A stretch of 45,412 bases of DNA from Clostridia bacterium. GTDB lineage: Bacteria > Bacillota > Clostridia > Christensenellales > Aristaeellaceae. Position 1 is the stretch's first letter, and each line of letters opens with the position of its first letter. The translations under genes and the position numbers were made by a program. The stretch spans positions 1-45,412 of the forward strand of contig JAFXVR010000059.1 in assembly GCA_017534885.1 (NCBI GenBank), given 5' to 3'. Positions 26,451 through 34,264 of the stretch are shown here, piece by piece. The notes beneath the pieces were generated by a model that was not told the origin of the DNA, did not search any database, and saw only the letters and a program-made list of their open reading frames with translations.

Positions 26451-27710
26451 ATGAAGAAGCTGGTTGCACTGTTTCTGGCGCTGAGCATGCTGCTCTCCCT
26501 GACGGCCATGGCAGGCGCCGAGAGCGACGGCCGTGTGCACATCACTTTCTGGTATGCCCATACCGGCGATGAGGCGCTGGTGTTTGAGAATGCCATCGCC
26601 ACCTACAACGCCTCCCAGGACAAGGTGTTCGTGGAGGGCGTCTCCACCACCGACACCCAGAAGCTGATCGTCGCCATGGGCAGCGACGAAGCGCCTGACG
26701 TCATCTCCGCCTCCAATCAGCAGATGATCCAGTACATGGCCAACGGCCTGCTGGACGTCGCCCAGGATTACTCGGACAAGGACGGCTTCGACCTGAGCGT
26801 CTACTCCGAGAAGTCCATTGAGGCCAGCAGCGTGGGCGGCCGCCTGGTGGGTCTGCCCATCGAGGCCTACTCCATTCAGATGTTCTACAACAAGGACCTG
26901 CTGGAGGCCGCCGGCTACTCCGAGCCCCCGACCACCGTGGAGCAGATGTATGAGATGGCCGTCGCCGTCACCAAGCTGGACGAGAACGGCAACATCGACG
27001 TGCTGGGCTATCCGCTCTTCCCCTACGCTTCCGCCCGTCAGGAACTGATTTATGCCTTCGGCGGCCGCTGGTGGGATGAGGACTCCAACCTGACGCCCCA
27101 GAACGAGGGCGTGCTGGCCAGCCTGAACATGAACGTGAAGTATCGCCAGCTCTATGGCATGGAGGCCGTGGACGCCTTCGTCTCCACCGCCAACACCAAC
27201 CGCTACACCGAGCAGGACATGTTCTTCGCCGGCAAGCAGCTCTTCCGTCTGGACGGCTCCTGGCTGCCCACCATGATGGCCAACTACGGCTCCACCGTCA
27301 ACTACGGCATCACCTTCATCCCCGGCACTGAGGAGCATCCCGAGTACCGCGGCTCCAGCCGCTATGAGACGACCTGCATCTGCATGCCGTCCATGGGCAG
27401 GAACAAGGAAGCGGCCTGGGACTTCACCAAGTGGATGGGCACCGAGGGCGCGCGCATCGAGAACCTGGGCACCGGCAACCTGCCCGCCCTGAAGGCGCTC
27501 TATGAGGATCCTGAGATCCTGGCCATGCCCGGCTACGCTGAGTTCATCGAGGCGCTGAAGCTGGAAAAGGGCGTTCAGTACCCCGTGATGGACGACTTCG
27601 GCGAGTATGTCTCCATGATCAACAACGCGCTGGACGAGGTCTACGCCGGTGTCAAGACTCCGGAACAGGCCATGGCGGATCTGGCTGAACAGAGCGCCGG
27701 TCTGAACTGA
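26451..27710 (+). CDS. ABC transporter sugar-binding protein
   Basis: A 419-residue extracellular solute-binding protein of the family 1 (maltose/oligosaccharide) type, with an AGAGGAGGAACT ribosome site. The signal peptide (MKKLVALFLALSMLLSLTAM) ends near AGA at residue 24. No cysteine follows it, so it is not a classical lipoprotein, which is unusual for a Gram-positive binding protein. Features include VHITFWYAHTG, KLIVAMGSDEAPDVISAS, GLPIEAYSIQMFYNKDLLEAAGY and AWDFTKWMGTEGARI. It is the first gene of the operon, followed by a stable hairpin and two permeases. No cognate ATPase gene is in the cluster, so a shared MsmK-type ATPase probably energises it. The substrate is inferred from the downstream enzymes to be a beta-linked oligosaccharide or amino-sugar compound. 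Confidence 0.92.
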   Translation: MKKLVALFLALSMLLSLTAMAGAESDGRVHITFWYAHTGDEALVFENAIATYNASQDKVFVEGVSTTDTQKLIVAMGSDEAPDVISASNQQMIQYMANGLLDVAQDYSDKDGFDLSVYSEKSIEASSVGGRLVGLPIEAYSIQMFYNKDLLEAAGYSEPPTTVEQMYEMAVAVTKLDENGNIDVLGYPLFPYASARQELIYAFGGRWWDEDSNLTPQNEGVLASLNMNVKYRQLYGMEAVDAFVSTANTNRYTEQDMFFAGKQLFRLDGSWLPTMMANYGSTVNYGITFIPGTEEHPEYRGSSRYETTCICMPSMGRNKEAAWDFTKWMGTEGARIENLGTGNLPALKALYEDPEILAMPGYAEFIEALKLEKGVQYPVMDDFGEYVSMINNALDEVYAGVKTPEQAMADLAEQSAGLN

Positions 27711-27729
27711 TCACTGACTGACTGCAGGG

Positions 27730-27760
27730 CCAAGCTCCGGTTCGCCGGGGCTTGGCTTTT
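27730..27760 (+). terminator. UUCG-capped hairpin between binding protein and permease (leaky terminator or mRNA stabiliser)
   Basis: CCAAGCTCCGG (27730-27740) and CCGGGGCTTGG (27745-27755) enclose a TTCG tetraloop, followed by CTTTT. Such hairpins commonly let binding-protein mRNA accumulate above permease mRNA. Confidence 0.8.
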
Positions 27761-27788
27761 CAAAGCAAACAAAGGAGCGGTGGATACA

Positions 27789-28727
27789 ATGAGACAACCT
27801 CCCACCTCCATGTCAGCGCTGGAAAAAAGAAGCTTCCGCAACGGGCTGCTGTTTGCGATGCCGTGGATCATCGGCTTTCTCGCCTTCAGCGTGTACCCGC
27901 TCTGCGCTTCTTTCTATTACAGCTTTACAAAGTTCAACGCGGTGACCACACCGGAATGGATCGGCCTGAGCAATTATGAGGGCCTTCTCAAGGATCCGCT
28001 GGTGCTGAAATCCCTGGGCAACACCCTGTTCATGGCGCTGGTATCCATGCCGGTCAACCTTTGCGTGGCTTTGATGCTCGCCAGCATTGTGGTGAGGAAT
28101 TTCAGGGGGCGGGCCGTCGCGCGCACCTTCTTCTTCCTGCCCTCCATCATCCCGATGGTGGCGGCCACCATGGTCTGGATCTGGATGTTTGACCCCACCT
28201 ACGGCTACATCAACAACGTGCTGCGCATGATCGGCATCCGGGGGCCGAACTGGCTGATTGACGCCCGCTATACCAAGTGGGCCCTGGTGCTGATGGGCAG
28301 CTGGACCACGGGCACCACCATGCTGGTGTGCATGGCCGCACTGCAGGACGTGCCGGTCAGCTATTACGAGTCAGCCCAGATCGACGGCGCCAACGCGGTG
28401 CAGCGCTTCTTCCACATCACCGTCCCCTGCATCGCCCATGTGCTGGTGTACCAGGCGATCCTCAGCTTCATCAACTCCTTCCAGTATTTCCAGCAGGTCT
28501 ACATCATCGTGACGGCCAACAGCGGCACCAAGATGGGCGCTTCCCTGGGCGGTCCGCAGAACTCCATCATGATGTATCCGCTCTACATCTTCCACAACGC
28601 CTTCACCTACCTGAAGATGGGCAAGGCGTCCGCGATGGCGTGGATTCTCTTTGTGATTGTCGCCCTGCTGACCGTGGTGCTGACCACCGTCAGCCGCAAG
28701 GTGAACGAGAATGCGGGGGTGGAATAA
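27789..28727 (+). CDS. ABC transporter permease (MalF/UgpA type)
   Basis: A 312-residue membrane protein with six predicted segments (GLLFAMPWIIGFLAFSVYPL is the first). The ATP-ase coupling EAA loop reads YESAQIDGANAVQRFFHITV, the usual EAAxxDGAxxxxxFxxIxxP form. The ATG at 27789 is chosen over GTG 27780, because AAAGGAG lies 11 nt before the ATG but only 2 nt before the GTG. It pairs with the permease starting one base after its stop codon. Confidence 0.92.
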   Translation: MRQPPTSMSALEKRSFRNGLLFAMPWIIGFLAFSVYPLCASFYYSFTKFNAVTTPEWIGLSNYEGLLKDPLVLKSLGNTLFMALVSMPVNLCVALMLASIVVRNFRGRAVARTFFFLPSIIPMVAATMVWIWMFDPTYGYINNVLRMIGIRGPNWLIDARYTKWALVLMGSWTTGTTMLVCMAALQDVPVSYYESAQIDGANAVQRFFHITVPCIAHVLVYQAILSFINSFQYFQQVYIIVTANSGTKMGASLGGPQNSIMMYPLYIFHNAFTYLKMGKASAMAWILFVIVALLTVVLTTVSRKVNENAGVE

Positions 28728-28728
28728 G

Positions 28729-29586
28729 ATGGCAAGACAGCGTCAAATGACAGCCTACCGAACCCGGCAGCTCATCTTCCGCATCCTGTTCGCCATCCTG
28801 GTGGTGCTGCTGTGCGTGATCTTTCTCGCGCCCTTCATGGTCATGATCACCACCTCCTTCAAAACCAACCGGGACGCCTTCACCCTTCCGGTGCAGCTGC
28901 TGCCCCGGGAGTGGGTGTTTGAGAATTATCCCAAGGCCTTTGAGACGATTCCGTACTTCCGCTACATGGCCAATACGGCCTTCATCACCTTCTTCAGCGT
29001 GCTGGGCCAGCTGCTGGTGACGCCGCTGGTGGCCTACTCCCTCTCCAAGATCCGCTGGAGGGGCAGCAAGGTGATCTCCGGACTGATCATGGCCACCATG
29101 ATGATCCCCATCAGCGTGACCATGGTGCCCATGTACCGCATCTACTCCAAGCTGCATCTGGTCAACACCTACATCCCGCTGATCCTGCCGGCCTACTTCG
29201 GCAAGGCCTTCTACATCATCATCTACCGGCAGTTCTTCACCGGCGTGCCCAACAGCCTGATGGAGGCCGCCTGGATCGACGGCGCCAACGAGCTGCAGCG
29301 CTATGCCTACATCGCCCTGCCCATCAGCAAGCCCGCCCTGACCACTATCGGCATTTACGCCTTCCTGGACGCCTGGAGCGATTACCTGATGCCGCTGATT
29401 TACATCAACAAGAGCGACCGGAACACCCTGTCCCTGGGCTTGCAGCAGTACATCAGCGAACACACGGTGGACTGGTCCCGGCTGATGGCCGCGGCCACCA
29501 TCTTTGTGGTGCCGGTCGTGATTGTGTTTGTCATCTTCCAGAGGAACTTTGTGCAGGGCATCGCCACCAGCGGCCTGAAGGCGTGA
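28729..29586 (+). CDS. ABC transporter permease (MalG/UgpE type)
   Basis: A 285-residue inner permease subunit with six segments. The EAA loop is MEAAWIDGANELQRYAYIAL, and the family's N-terminal FLAPFMVMITTSFKTNRDAF is present. It starts one base after the first permease stops, implying translational coupling. It is 13 bp from the GH2 gene, so transporter and enzymes form one transcript. Confidence 0.92.
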   Translation: MARQRQMTAYRTRQLIFRILFAILVVLLCVIFLAPFMVMITTSFKTNRDAFTLPVQLLPREWVFENYPKAFETIPYFRYMANTAFITFFSVLGQLLVTPLVAYSLSKIRWRGSKVISGLIMATMMIPISVTMVPMYRIYSKLHLVNTYIPLILPAYFGKAFYIIIYRQFFTGVPNSLMEAAWIDGANELQRYAYIALPISKPALTTIGIYAFLDAWSDYLMPLIYINKSDRNTLSLGLQQYISEHTVDWSRLMAAATIFVVPVVIVFVIFQRNFVQGIATSGLKA

Positions 29587-29599
29587 GGAGGCAGCGCGC

Positions 29600-32110
29600 A
29601 TGAAAGAGATCCGGCTTTCGCTGGAGGGAGAATGGGTCTGGCGCTCCGAGAAGGAGACGGAACAGCACATCGGCCATGTGCCCGGCTCGGTGCTCAAAGA
29701 CATGCTGGACAGCGGCCTGATTGAAGACCCCTTCTGGCGCGAAAACGAATATGCCGTGAGGGATCTGTTCGACAGGGATTACATCTATGAACGGGACTTC
29801 ACTGTTCCGGACGAATGGGCCGCCTGCGACGAGGCCGATCTGGTGTTTGAGGGACTTGACACCCTTGCGGACATCGAGCTGAACGGCGAGCCCTTCGCCT
29901 CCGCCGACGACATGCACCGCACCTGGGTCTTCCCCGTGAAGGAGCGGCTGAAGCCCGGCGCAAACCACATTGCCGTGCGGCTGCGCTCCCCGCTGCGCTT
30001 CATCCGGGAGGAGGATGCCCGCAACGACATCTTCTACTGCTCCACAGGCTCCATGCGGGGAACAGCCGCCCTGCGGAAGGCCCACTGCATGTTCGGCTGG
30101 GACTGGGGCCCGCAGCTGCCGGACGCGGGCATCTTCCGCCCGGTGTACCTCCGGGGACTGACCGGCGCGCGCATGGAGGAGCTCCGCTTTTCGCAGCGTC
30201 ACGAGGCCGGGCGGGTGACCCTGACTGTGCAGGCCAGTCTCCACTGGAGCAGAGCGGGAGAGGCGCTGCTGCGGCTGAGCCTCACCTCCCCGGAGGGGGA
30301 GACCTGCGTCCGGGAGCTTTGCGTCTGCTCCGGCGAAGGGACGCCTGAGGCGGTATTCACGGTGGACAGTCCCCGGCTCTGGTGGCCGAACGGGCTGGGC
30401 GAACAGCCCCTGTACACCGTGACCGCCGAACTGCTCCAGGAGGGTCAGACCGTCCACCGTGAGACCAAACGGATCGGTCTGCGCACCATCCGCCTCTGCA
30501 CCGCTAAGGATGAATGGGGCAGCGAGTTCGCCTTTGAAGTCAACGGGCACAGAATCTTCGGCATGGGGGCGAATTACATCCCCCAGGACAGCCTGATCAG
30601 CCGGGTGACCCCGGAGAAGGCCCGGGCGCTGATTGCCGACTGCGCGGCGGCCAATATGAACATGATCCGCGTCTGGGGCGGCGGATACTATCAGCATGAC
30701 GCCTTCTACGACGCCTGTGACGAATACGGCATCCTGGTCTGGCACGACCTGATGTTCAGCTGCAATGTCTACGCCCTGGACGAGGCGGGGCATTTCGAGG
30801 AGAACATCACCGCGGAGACGCGGGACAATGTGCGGCGCATCCGCCACCACGCCTGCCTGGCCCTGTGGTGCGGCAACAATGAGATGGAATCCGGCTGGTA
30901 CGGCTGGAAGCGGCTGGAGGGCCACCATCCCCGCTATCCCCGGGATTACCTGATCATCTTTGAGCGCATCCTGAACCGGGTGGTGCAGGAGTGCGACGGC
31001 GTCACCCCCTGGTGGCCGTCTTCTCCCTCCTCCGGCGGCGCCTTCTTCGAGACCACCTCGCCCAACCGCGGCGACCAGCACTACTGGGATGTGTGGCACA
31101 GCGGCAAGCCCTTCACGGCCTACCGGGAGGAGCACTTCCGCTTCTGCTCCGAATACGGCTTCCAGTCCTTCCCGTCCATGAAAACGATCCGCGCCTTCAC
31201 CCTGCCGGAGGATCGCAACATCTTCAGCCATGTGATGGAGAGCCATCAGAAGAACAGGATGGCCAACCAGAAGATCTTCACCTATGTGGCGGACTACTTC
31301 CGCTATCCAAAGGACATGAACGCCATCGCCTATGTGTCTCAACTGCTGCAGCTCAAGGCGATTCAGTACGGGGTGGAATACTGGCGGCAGAACCGGGGCC
31401 GCTGCATGGGAAGCCTCTACTGGCAGCTCAACGACTGCTGGCCGGTGGCCTCCTGGGCCTCCCTGGATTACTATGGCCGCTGGAAGGCCCTGCACTACGG
31501 TGCGCGCAGGTTCTACGCCCCGCGGATGGCCTCCTGCTTTGAGCGGGAGGAGCTGAGCCCGCTCCTGAGCTGGTATGTGCACAATGATACCCTCGAGGCC
31601 TATGACGGATATCTGACGGTGGAGCTGAGGGACAGCCGCTTCGGTCTGCTTCGGCGTCTGGAGACCGATGTGCGCGCAGAGCCCCTGAGCGCGTCCTGCG
31701 TGCTACGCGAGGACTTCTCCGCCCTGCTGCCGGACGCTGAAACCCGCCGCCGGGTCTTCTGCGAATACCGCCTGGAGGTGGACGGACAGGTGATCAGCCG
31801 CGGAACAACCCTTTTCGCCAAGCCCAAGCACCTGGATCTGCCCGGGGTGAAATATATGGCGGAAGTCACGGAACGGGCGGATGATTTTGACATTAACCTG
31901 ACTGCTGACGGCTTCTCCTATTACACAGAGCTGGACTTCCACGAATGGGACGCGGTCTTCAGCGACAATTACTTTGACATCACCCGGCCGGAGGGCGTGA
32001 CGGTCTCGGTGCCCAGGCGCTTCCTGCCTGCCGGCGTCACATGCGATGAGGTGCGGGCGGCGCTGACCATCCGCAGCGTGCGGGACAGCTACAGCCCCCG
32101 GGAGGACTGA
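29600..32110 (+). CDS. Glycoside hydrolase family 2, beta-mannosidase-like
   Basis: An 836-residue cytoplasmic enzyme with GAGGAGG upstream of its ATG. The jelly-roll domain (about 1-190) contains FEGLDTLADIELNG and the beta-mannosidase hallmark FGWDWGPQLPDAGI. The TIM barrel has FGMGANYIPQDS, NMNMIRVWGGGYYQHDAFYD, the acid/base Glu428 in LWCGNNEME and the nucleophile Glu518 in FCSEYGFQSFPS. C-terminal beta domains follow. The WDWGP motif and length (about 830-850) favour beta-mannosidase over beta-galactosidase or glucuronidase; exo-glucosaminidases of GH2 are the main alternative given the amino-sugar genes downstream. It would act on imported oligosaccharides delivered by the upstream transporter. 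Confidence 0.9.
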   Translation: MKEIRLSLEGEWVWRSEKETEQHIGHVPGSVLKDMLDSGLIEDPFWRENEYAVRDLFDRDYIYERDFTVPDEWAACDEADLVFEGLDTLADIELNGEPFASADDMHRTWVFPVKERLKPGANHIAVRLRSPLRFIREEDARNDIFYCSTGSMRGTAALRKAHCMFGWDWGPQLPDAGIFRPVYLRGLTGARMEELRFSQRHEAGRVTLTVQASLHWSRAGEALLRLSLTSPEGETCVRELCVCSGEGTPEAVFTVDSPRLWWPNGLGEQPLYTVTAELLQEGQTVHRETKRIGLRTIRLCTAKDEWGSEFAFEVNGHRIFGMGANYIPQDSLISRVTPEKARALIADCAAANMNMIRVWGGGYYQHDAFYDACDEYGILVWHDLMFSCNVYALDEAGHFEENITAETRDNVRRIRHHACLALWCGNNEMESGWYGWKRLEGHHPRYPRDYLIIFERILNRVVQECDGVTPWWPSSPSSGGAFFETTSPNRGDQHYWDVWHSGKPFTAYREEHFRFCSEYGFQSFPSMKTIRAFTLPEDRNIFSHVMESHQKNRMANQKIFTYVADYFRYPKDMNAIAYVSQLLQLKAIQYGVEYWRQNRGRCMGSLYWQLNDCWPVASWASLDYYGRWKALHYGARRFYAPRMASCFEREELSPLLSWYVHNDTLEAYDGYLTVELRDSRFGLLRRLETDVRAEPLSASCVLREDFSALLPDAETRRRVFCEYRLEVDGQVISRGTTLFAKPKHLDLPGVKYMAEVTERADDFDINLTADGFSYYTELDFHEWDAVFSDNYFDITRPEGVTVSVPRRFLPAGVTCDEVRAALTIRSVRDSYSPRED

Positions 32111-32156
32111 GCGCGGCGGAGAACCGCGCCGTGAAACGGCGAGAGGAGGGATGGCC

Positions 32157-33755
32157 ATGCTTCGGATGATCCGGGGCGGCACGGTGATTGACGGCACCGG
32201 CGCGCCGCCTGCGCAGACGGATGTGCTGATCCGCGATGGGGCGATCGCCGCCGTCGGGCCGGGCCTCGCGGAACAGGCGGCCGGGGCGGAGGTGATCCCG
32301 GCGGAAGGCCTGACCGTGACCCCGGGCTTCATCGATATGCATCGGCACGCGGACATCGCTCCGCTGACAAATCCGCGCTTCGGTGAAATTGAACTGACAC
32401 AGGGCATCACCGCCACCGTGACGGGGAACTGCGGCATCGCCTGCGTGCCCGTCCGTGGGGAGAGCGCGGAGGCCTACAGGCGCTTCGTCACGCCCATCAT
32501 CGGAGAGGCGCCTGAAGGCGCGCTCTTCCCTGACTACAGGGCGTACAGGCGGATGCTCGGCCAGGCGGCGCTTCCCCTGCACATGGGTTTCTTAGCGGGC
32601 ACCGGCGCGGTGAAGGTGGCGGTGAAGGGCTTCTCGCCATCGCCCTACACGCCACGGGAAATGGCCGAAGCCCAGGCGCTGGTCCGGGAGGCCATGGAGC
32701 AGGGCGCGCTGGGCGTCTCCTTAGGCTTCATGTATCAGCCCGAGTGCTATACCACACCCGAGGAACAGGCGCAGGTAATCCGGCCGGCGGCGGAGGCAGG
32801 AGGCATCCTGACAACCCACATCCGCGGCGAGGGCAACAGCCTGGTGCAGAGCGTCCTCGAGGTCATCCGGGTGGCGGAGATGGCGGGGATTCAGCTGCAC
32901 ATCAGCCACTTCAAGGCCACGGGCATCAAAAACTGGGGTAAGGCCATCCATGAGGCGATTCAGGCTATTGAAGACGCCCGGGCGCGGGGGCTGCCCGTCA
33001 CCGCTGACTTCTATCCCTACGACTGCGGCTCCACCACCATCTTCTCGCTGATCCCCCCGGCGGTGCTGCGGGACGACAATGAGCAGACCATGGCCTGGCT
33101 TGAAACACCTGCGGGCCGGGAGCAGCTGCGCAGGGAAATCGCCCGGGAAGACCCCGACTGGGACAACATGGCGCTGTCTATCGGCTTCGACCGGATTGCC
33201 ATCGCCGGCGTCAGCCTGCCGGAACACGCGGCCATGAGCGGCCGGGTGGTGTCCGAGCTGGCGGAGGAAGCCGGCATGCACCCCAGCGATTTCCTGGCGG
33301 AACTGCTCTGCAGCGAGCGCGGCCAGGTGGGCATCACGGTGATGAGCATGGATCCCGCTGACGTAGAGACGGTGGCGCGTCTGCCCTGGACCTGCCTGAT
33401 CTCGGACGGGCTCTACGGGCCGGGAGACTGCCCGCATCCAAGGCTGTACGGCGCGTTCCCGCACTTCCTGCGGCACTTTGTCTGGGAGCGGCTGCTGCTT
33501 CCCCTGCCGGAGGCCATCCGCAAGATGACCTCCATGCCCGCCTCCCTGCTGAAGCTGGAGGGACGGGGCATCCTCCGCCCGGGCGCGGCGGCTGATCTCT
33601 GCCTCTTTGACCCGGAGACGCTGACAGACCGGGCGGACTACGCCCATGGGCGGTGGCTGAGCGCCGGGATGCGCCGGGTGCTGGTGGGCGGCCGGGACGC
33701 CCTGATCGACGAACAGATGACCTCCGCACGCGCCGGCTGCGTGCTGACACATTGA
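32157..33755 (+). CDS. N-acyl-D-amino-acid deacylase (D-aminoacylase family amidohydrolase)
   Basis: A 532-residue amidohydrolase. ATG 32157 is preferred to ATG 32151, because AGGAGG ends 7 nt before the former and 1 nt before the latter. The N-terminal beta sandwich carries IRGGTVIDGTGAPP and VIPAEGLTVTPGFID. Metal ligands are visible in HRHAD (His62, His64, Asp66), where most relatives have HTHxD. Further motifs are GNCGIACVPV, TTHIRGEGNS, LHISHFKATG and the late DGLYGPGDCPHPRLYGAFPHFL. The family hydrolyses N-acyl-D-amino acids to D-amino acid plus acid; some members act on dihydropyrimidine-like or N-acylated imino substrates. Its place between a glycosidase and RidA, and near a D-amino-acid PLP enzyme, fits release of a D-amino acid from a conjugate. 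Confidence 0.88.
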   Translation: MLRMIRGGTVIDGTGAPPAQTDVLIRDGAIAAVGPGLAEQAAGAEVIPAEGLTVTPGFIDMHRHADIAPLTNPRFGEIELTQGITATVTGNCGIACVPVRGESAEAYRRFVTPIIGEAPEGALFPDYRAYRRMLGQAALPLHMGFLAGTGAVKVAVKGFSPSPYTPREMAEAQALVREAMEQGALGVSLGFMYQPECYTTPEEQAQVIRPAAEAGGILTTHIRGEGNSLVQSVLEVIRVAEMAGIQLHISHFKATGIKNWGKAIHEAIQAIEDARARGLPVTADFYPYDCGSTTIFSLIPPAVLRDDNEQTMAWLETPAGREQLRREIAREDPDWDNMALSIGFDRIAIAGVSLPEHAAMSGRVVSELAEEAGMHPSDFLAELLCSERGQVGITVMSMDPADVETVARLPWTCLISDGLYGPGDCPHPRLYGAFPHFLRHFVWERLLLPLPEAIRKMTSMPASLLKLEGRGILRPGAAADLCLFDPETLTDRADYAHGRWLSAGMRRVLVGGRDALIDEQMTSARAGCVLTH

Positions 33756-33785
33756 CCCAACTGACTGACAGAAAGGAAGGTTACC

Positions 33786-34238
33786 ATGAACGTATACGAC
33801 ACGCTCAAAAAGCTGAACCTGACCCTGCCCAAGGCTCCGGAAAAGGGCGGCGTCTATTCCCCCTGCGTGCGCTTCGACGGCAATTTGCTCTATGTCTCCG
33901 GCTGCGGCTGTGTGATCGGTGAACCCGTGCTCGGCAAGCTGGGCGCAGACCTGACCATCGAGCAGGGGCAGGAGCAGGCCCGCAACTGCGCCCTGAACAT
34001 TCTGGCGGTGCTTGAGCGCGAGACGGGCGACCTGAACCGCATCACGAAATGTGTGAAGCTGCTGGCCTTTGTGGCAGGCACCGACACCTTCTACCAGCAG
34101 CCCCAGGTGGCCAACGGCGCCAGCACCCTGCTGGTGGAGCTGTTCGGGGAAGCCCCGGCCCGCTCCGCCATCGGCGTCAACGCACTGCCGGGCAACATCC
34201 CTGTGGAGATCGAGGGCATCTTTGAAATGGCGGACTAA
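33786..34238 (+). CDS. RidA family protein (enamine/imine deaminase-like)
   Basis: A 150-residue member of the YjgF/YER057c/UK114 family, of the slightly longer subtype (classical RidA is about 128). GAAAGGAAGG lies upstream of the ATG. Visible features are LLYVSGCGCVIG, QARNCALNILAVLE, ITKCVKLLAFVAGT and the active-site region ARSAIGVNALPGNIPVEIEG, with Arg126 and a Glu near 141-143 where RidA binds the enamine carboxylate and amine. RidA hydrolyses reactive 2-aminoacrylate-type enamines made by PLP dehydratases. The likely source in this cluster is the D-serine dehydratase-like enzyme at 25089, or downstream amino-sugar chemistry. Confidence 0.92.
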   Translation: MNVYDTLKKLNLTLPKAPEKGGVYSPCVRFDGNLLYVSGCGCVIGEPVLGKLGADLTIEQGQEQARNCALNILAVLERETGDLNRITKCVKLLAFVAGTDTFYQQPQVANGASTLLVELFGEAPARSAIGVNALPGNIPVEIEGIFEMAD

Positions 34239-34264
34239 TGCCGCAGCGCGGGAGGTTGTGCTTC

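Noticed and set aside
29531..31582. Long minus-strand open frame (683 codons) opposite the GH2 gene
   Set aside because: It is a GC-rich shadow with no ribosome site and low-complexity composition, while the plus strand carries clear beta-mannosidase motifs.
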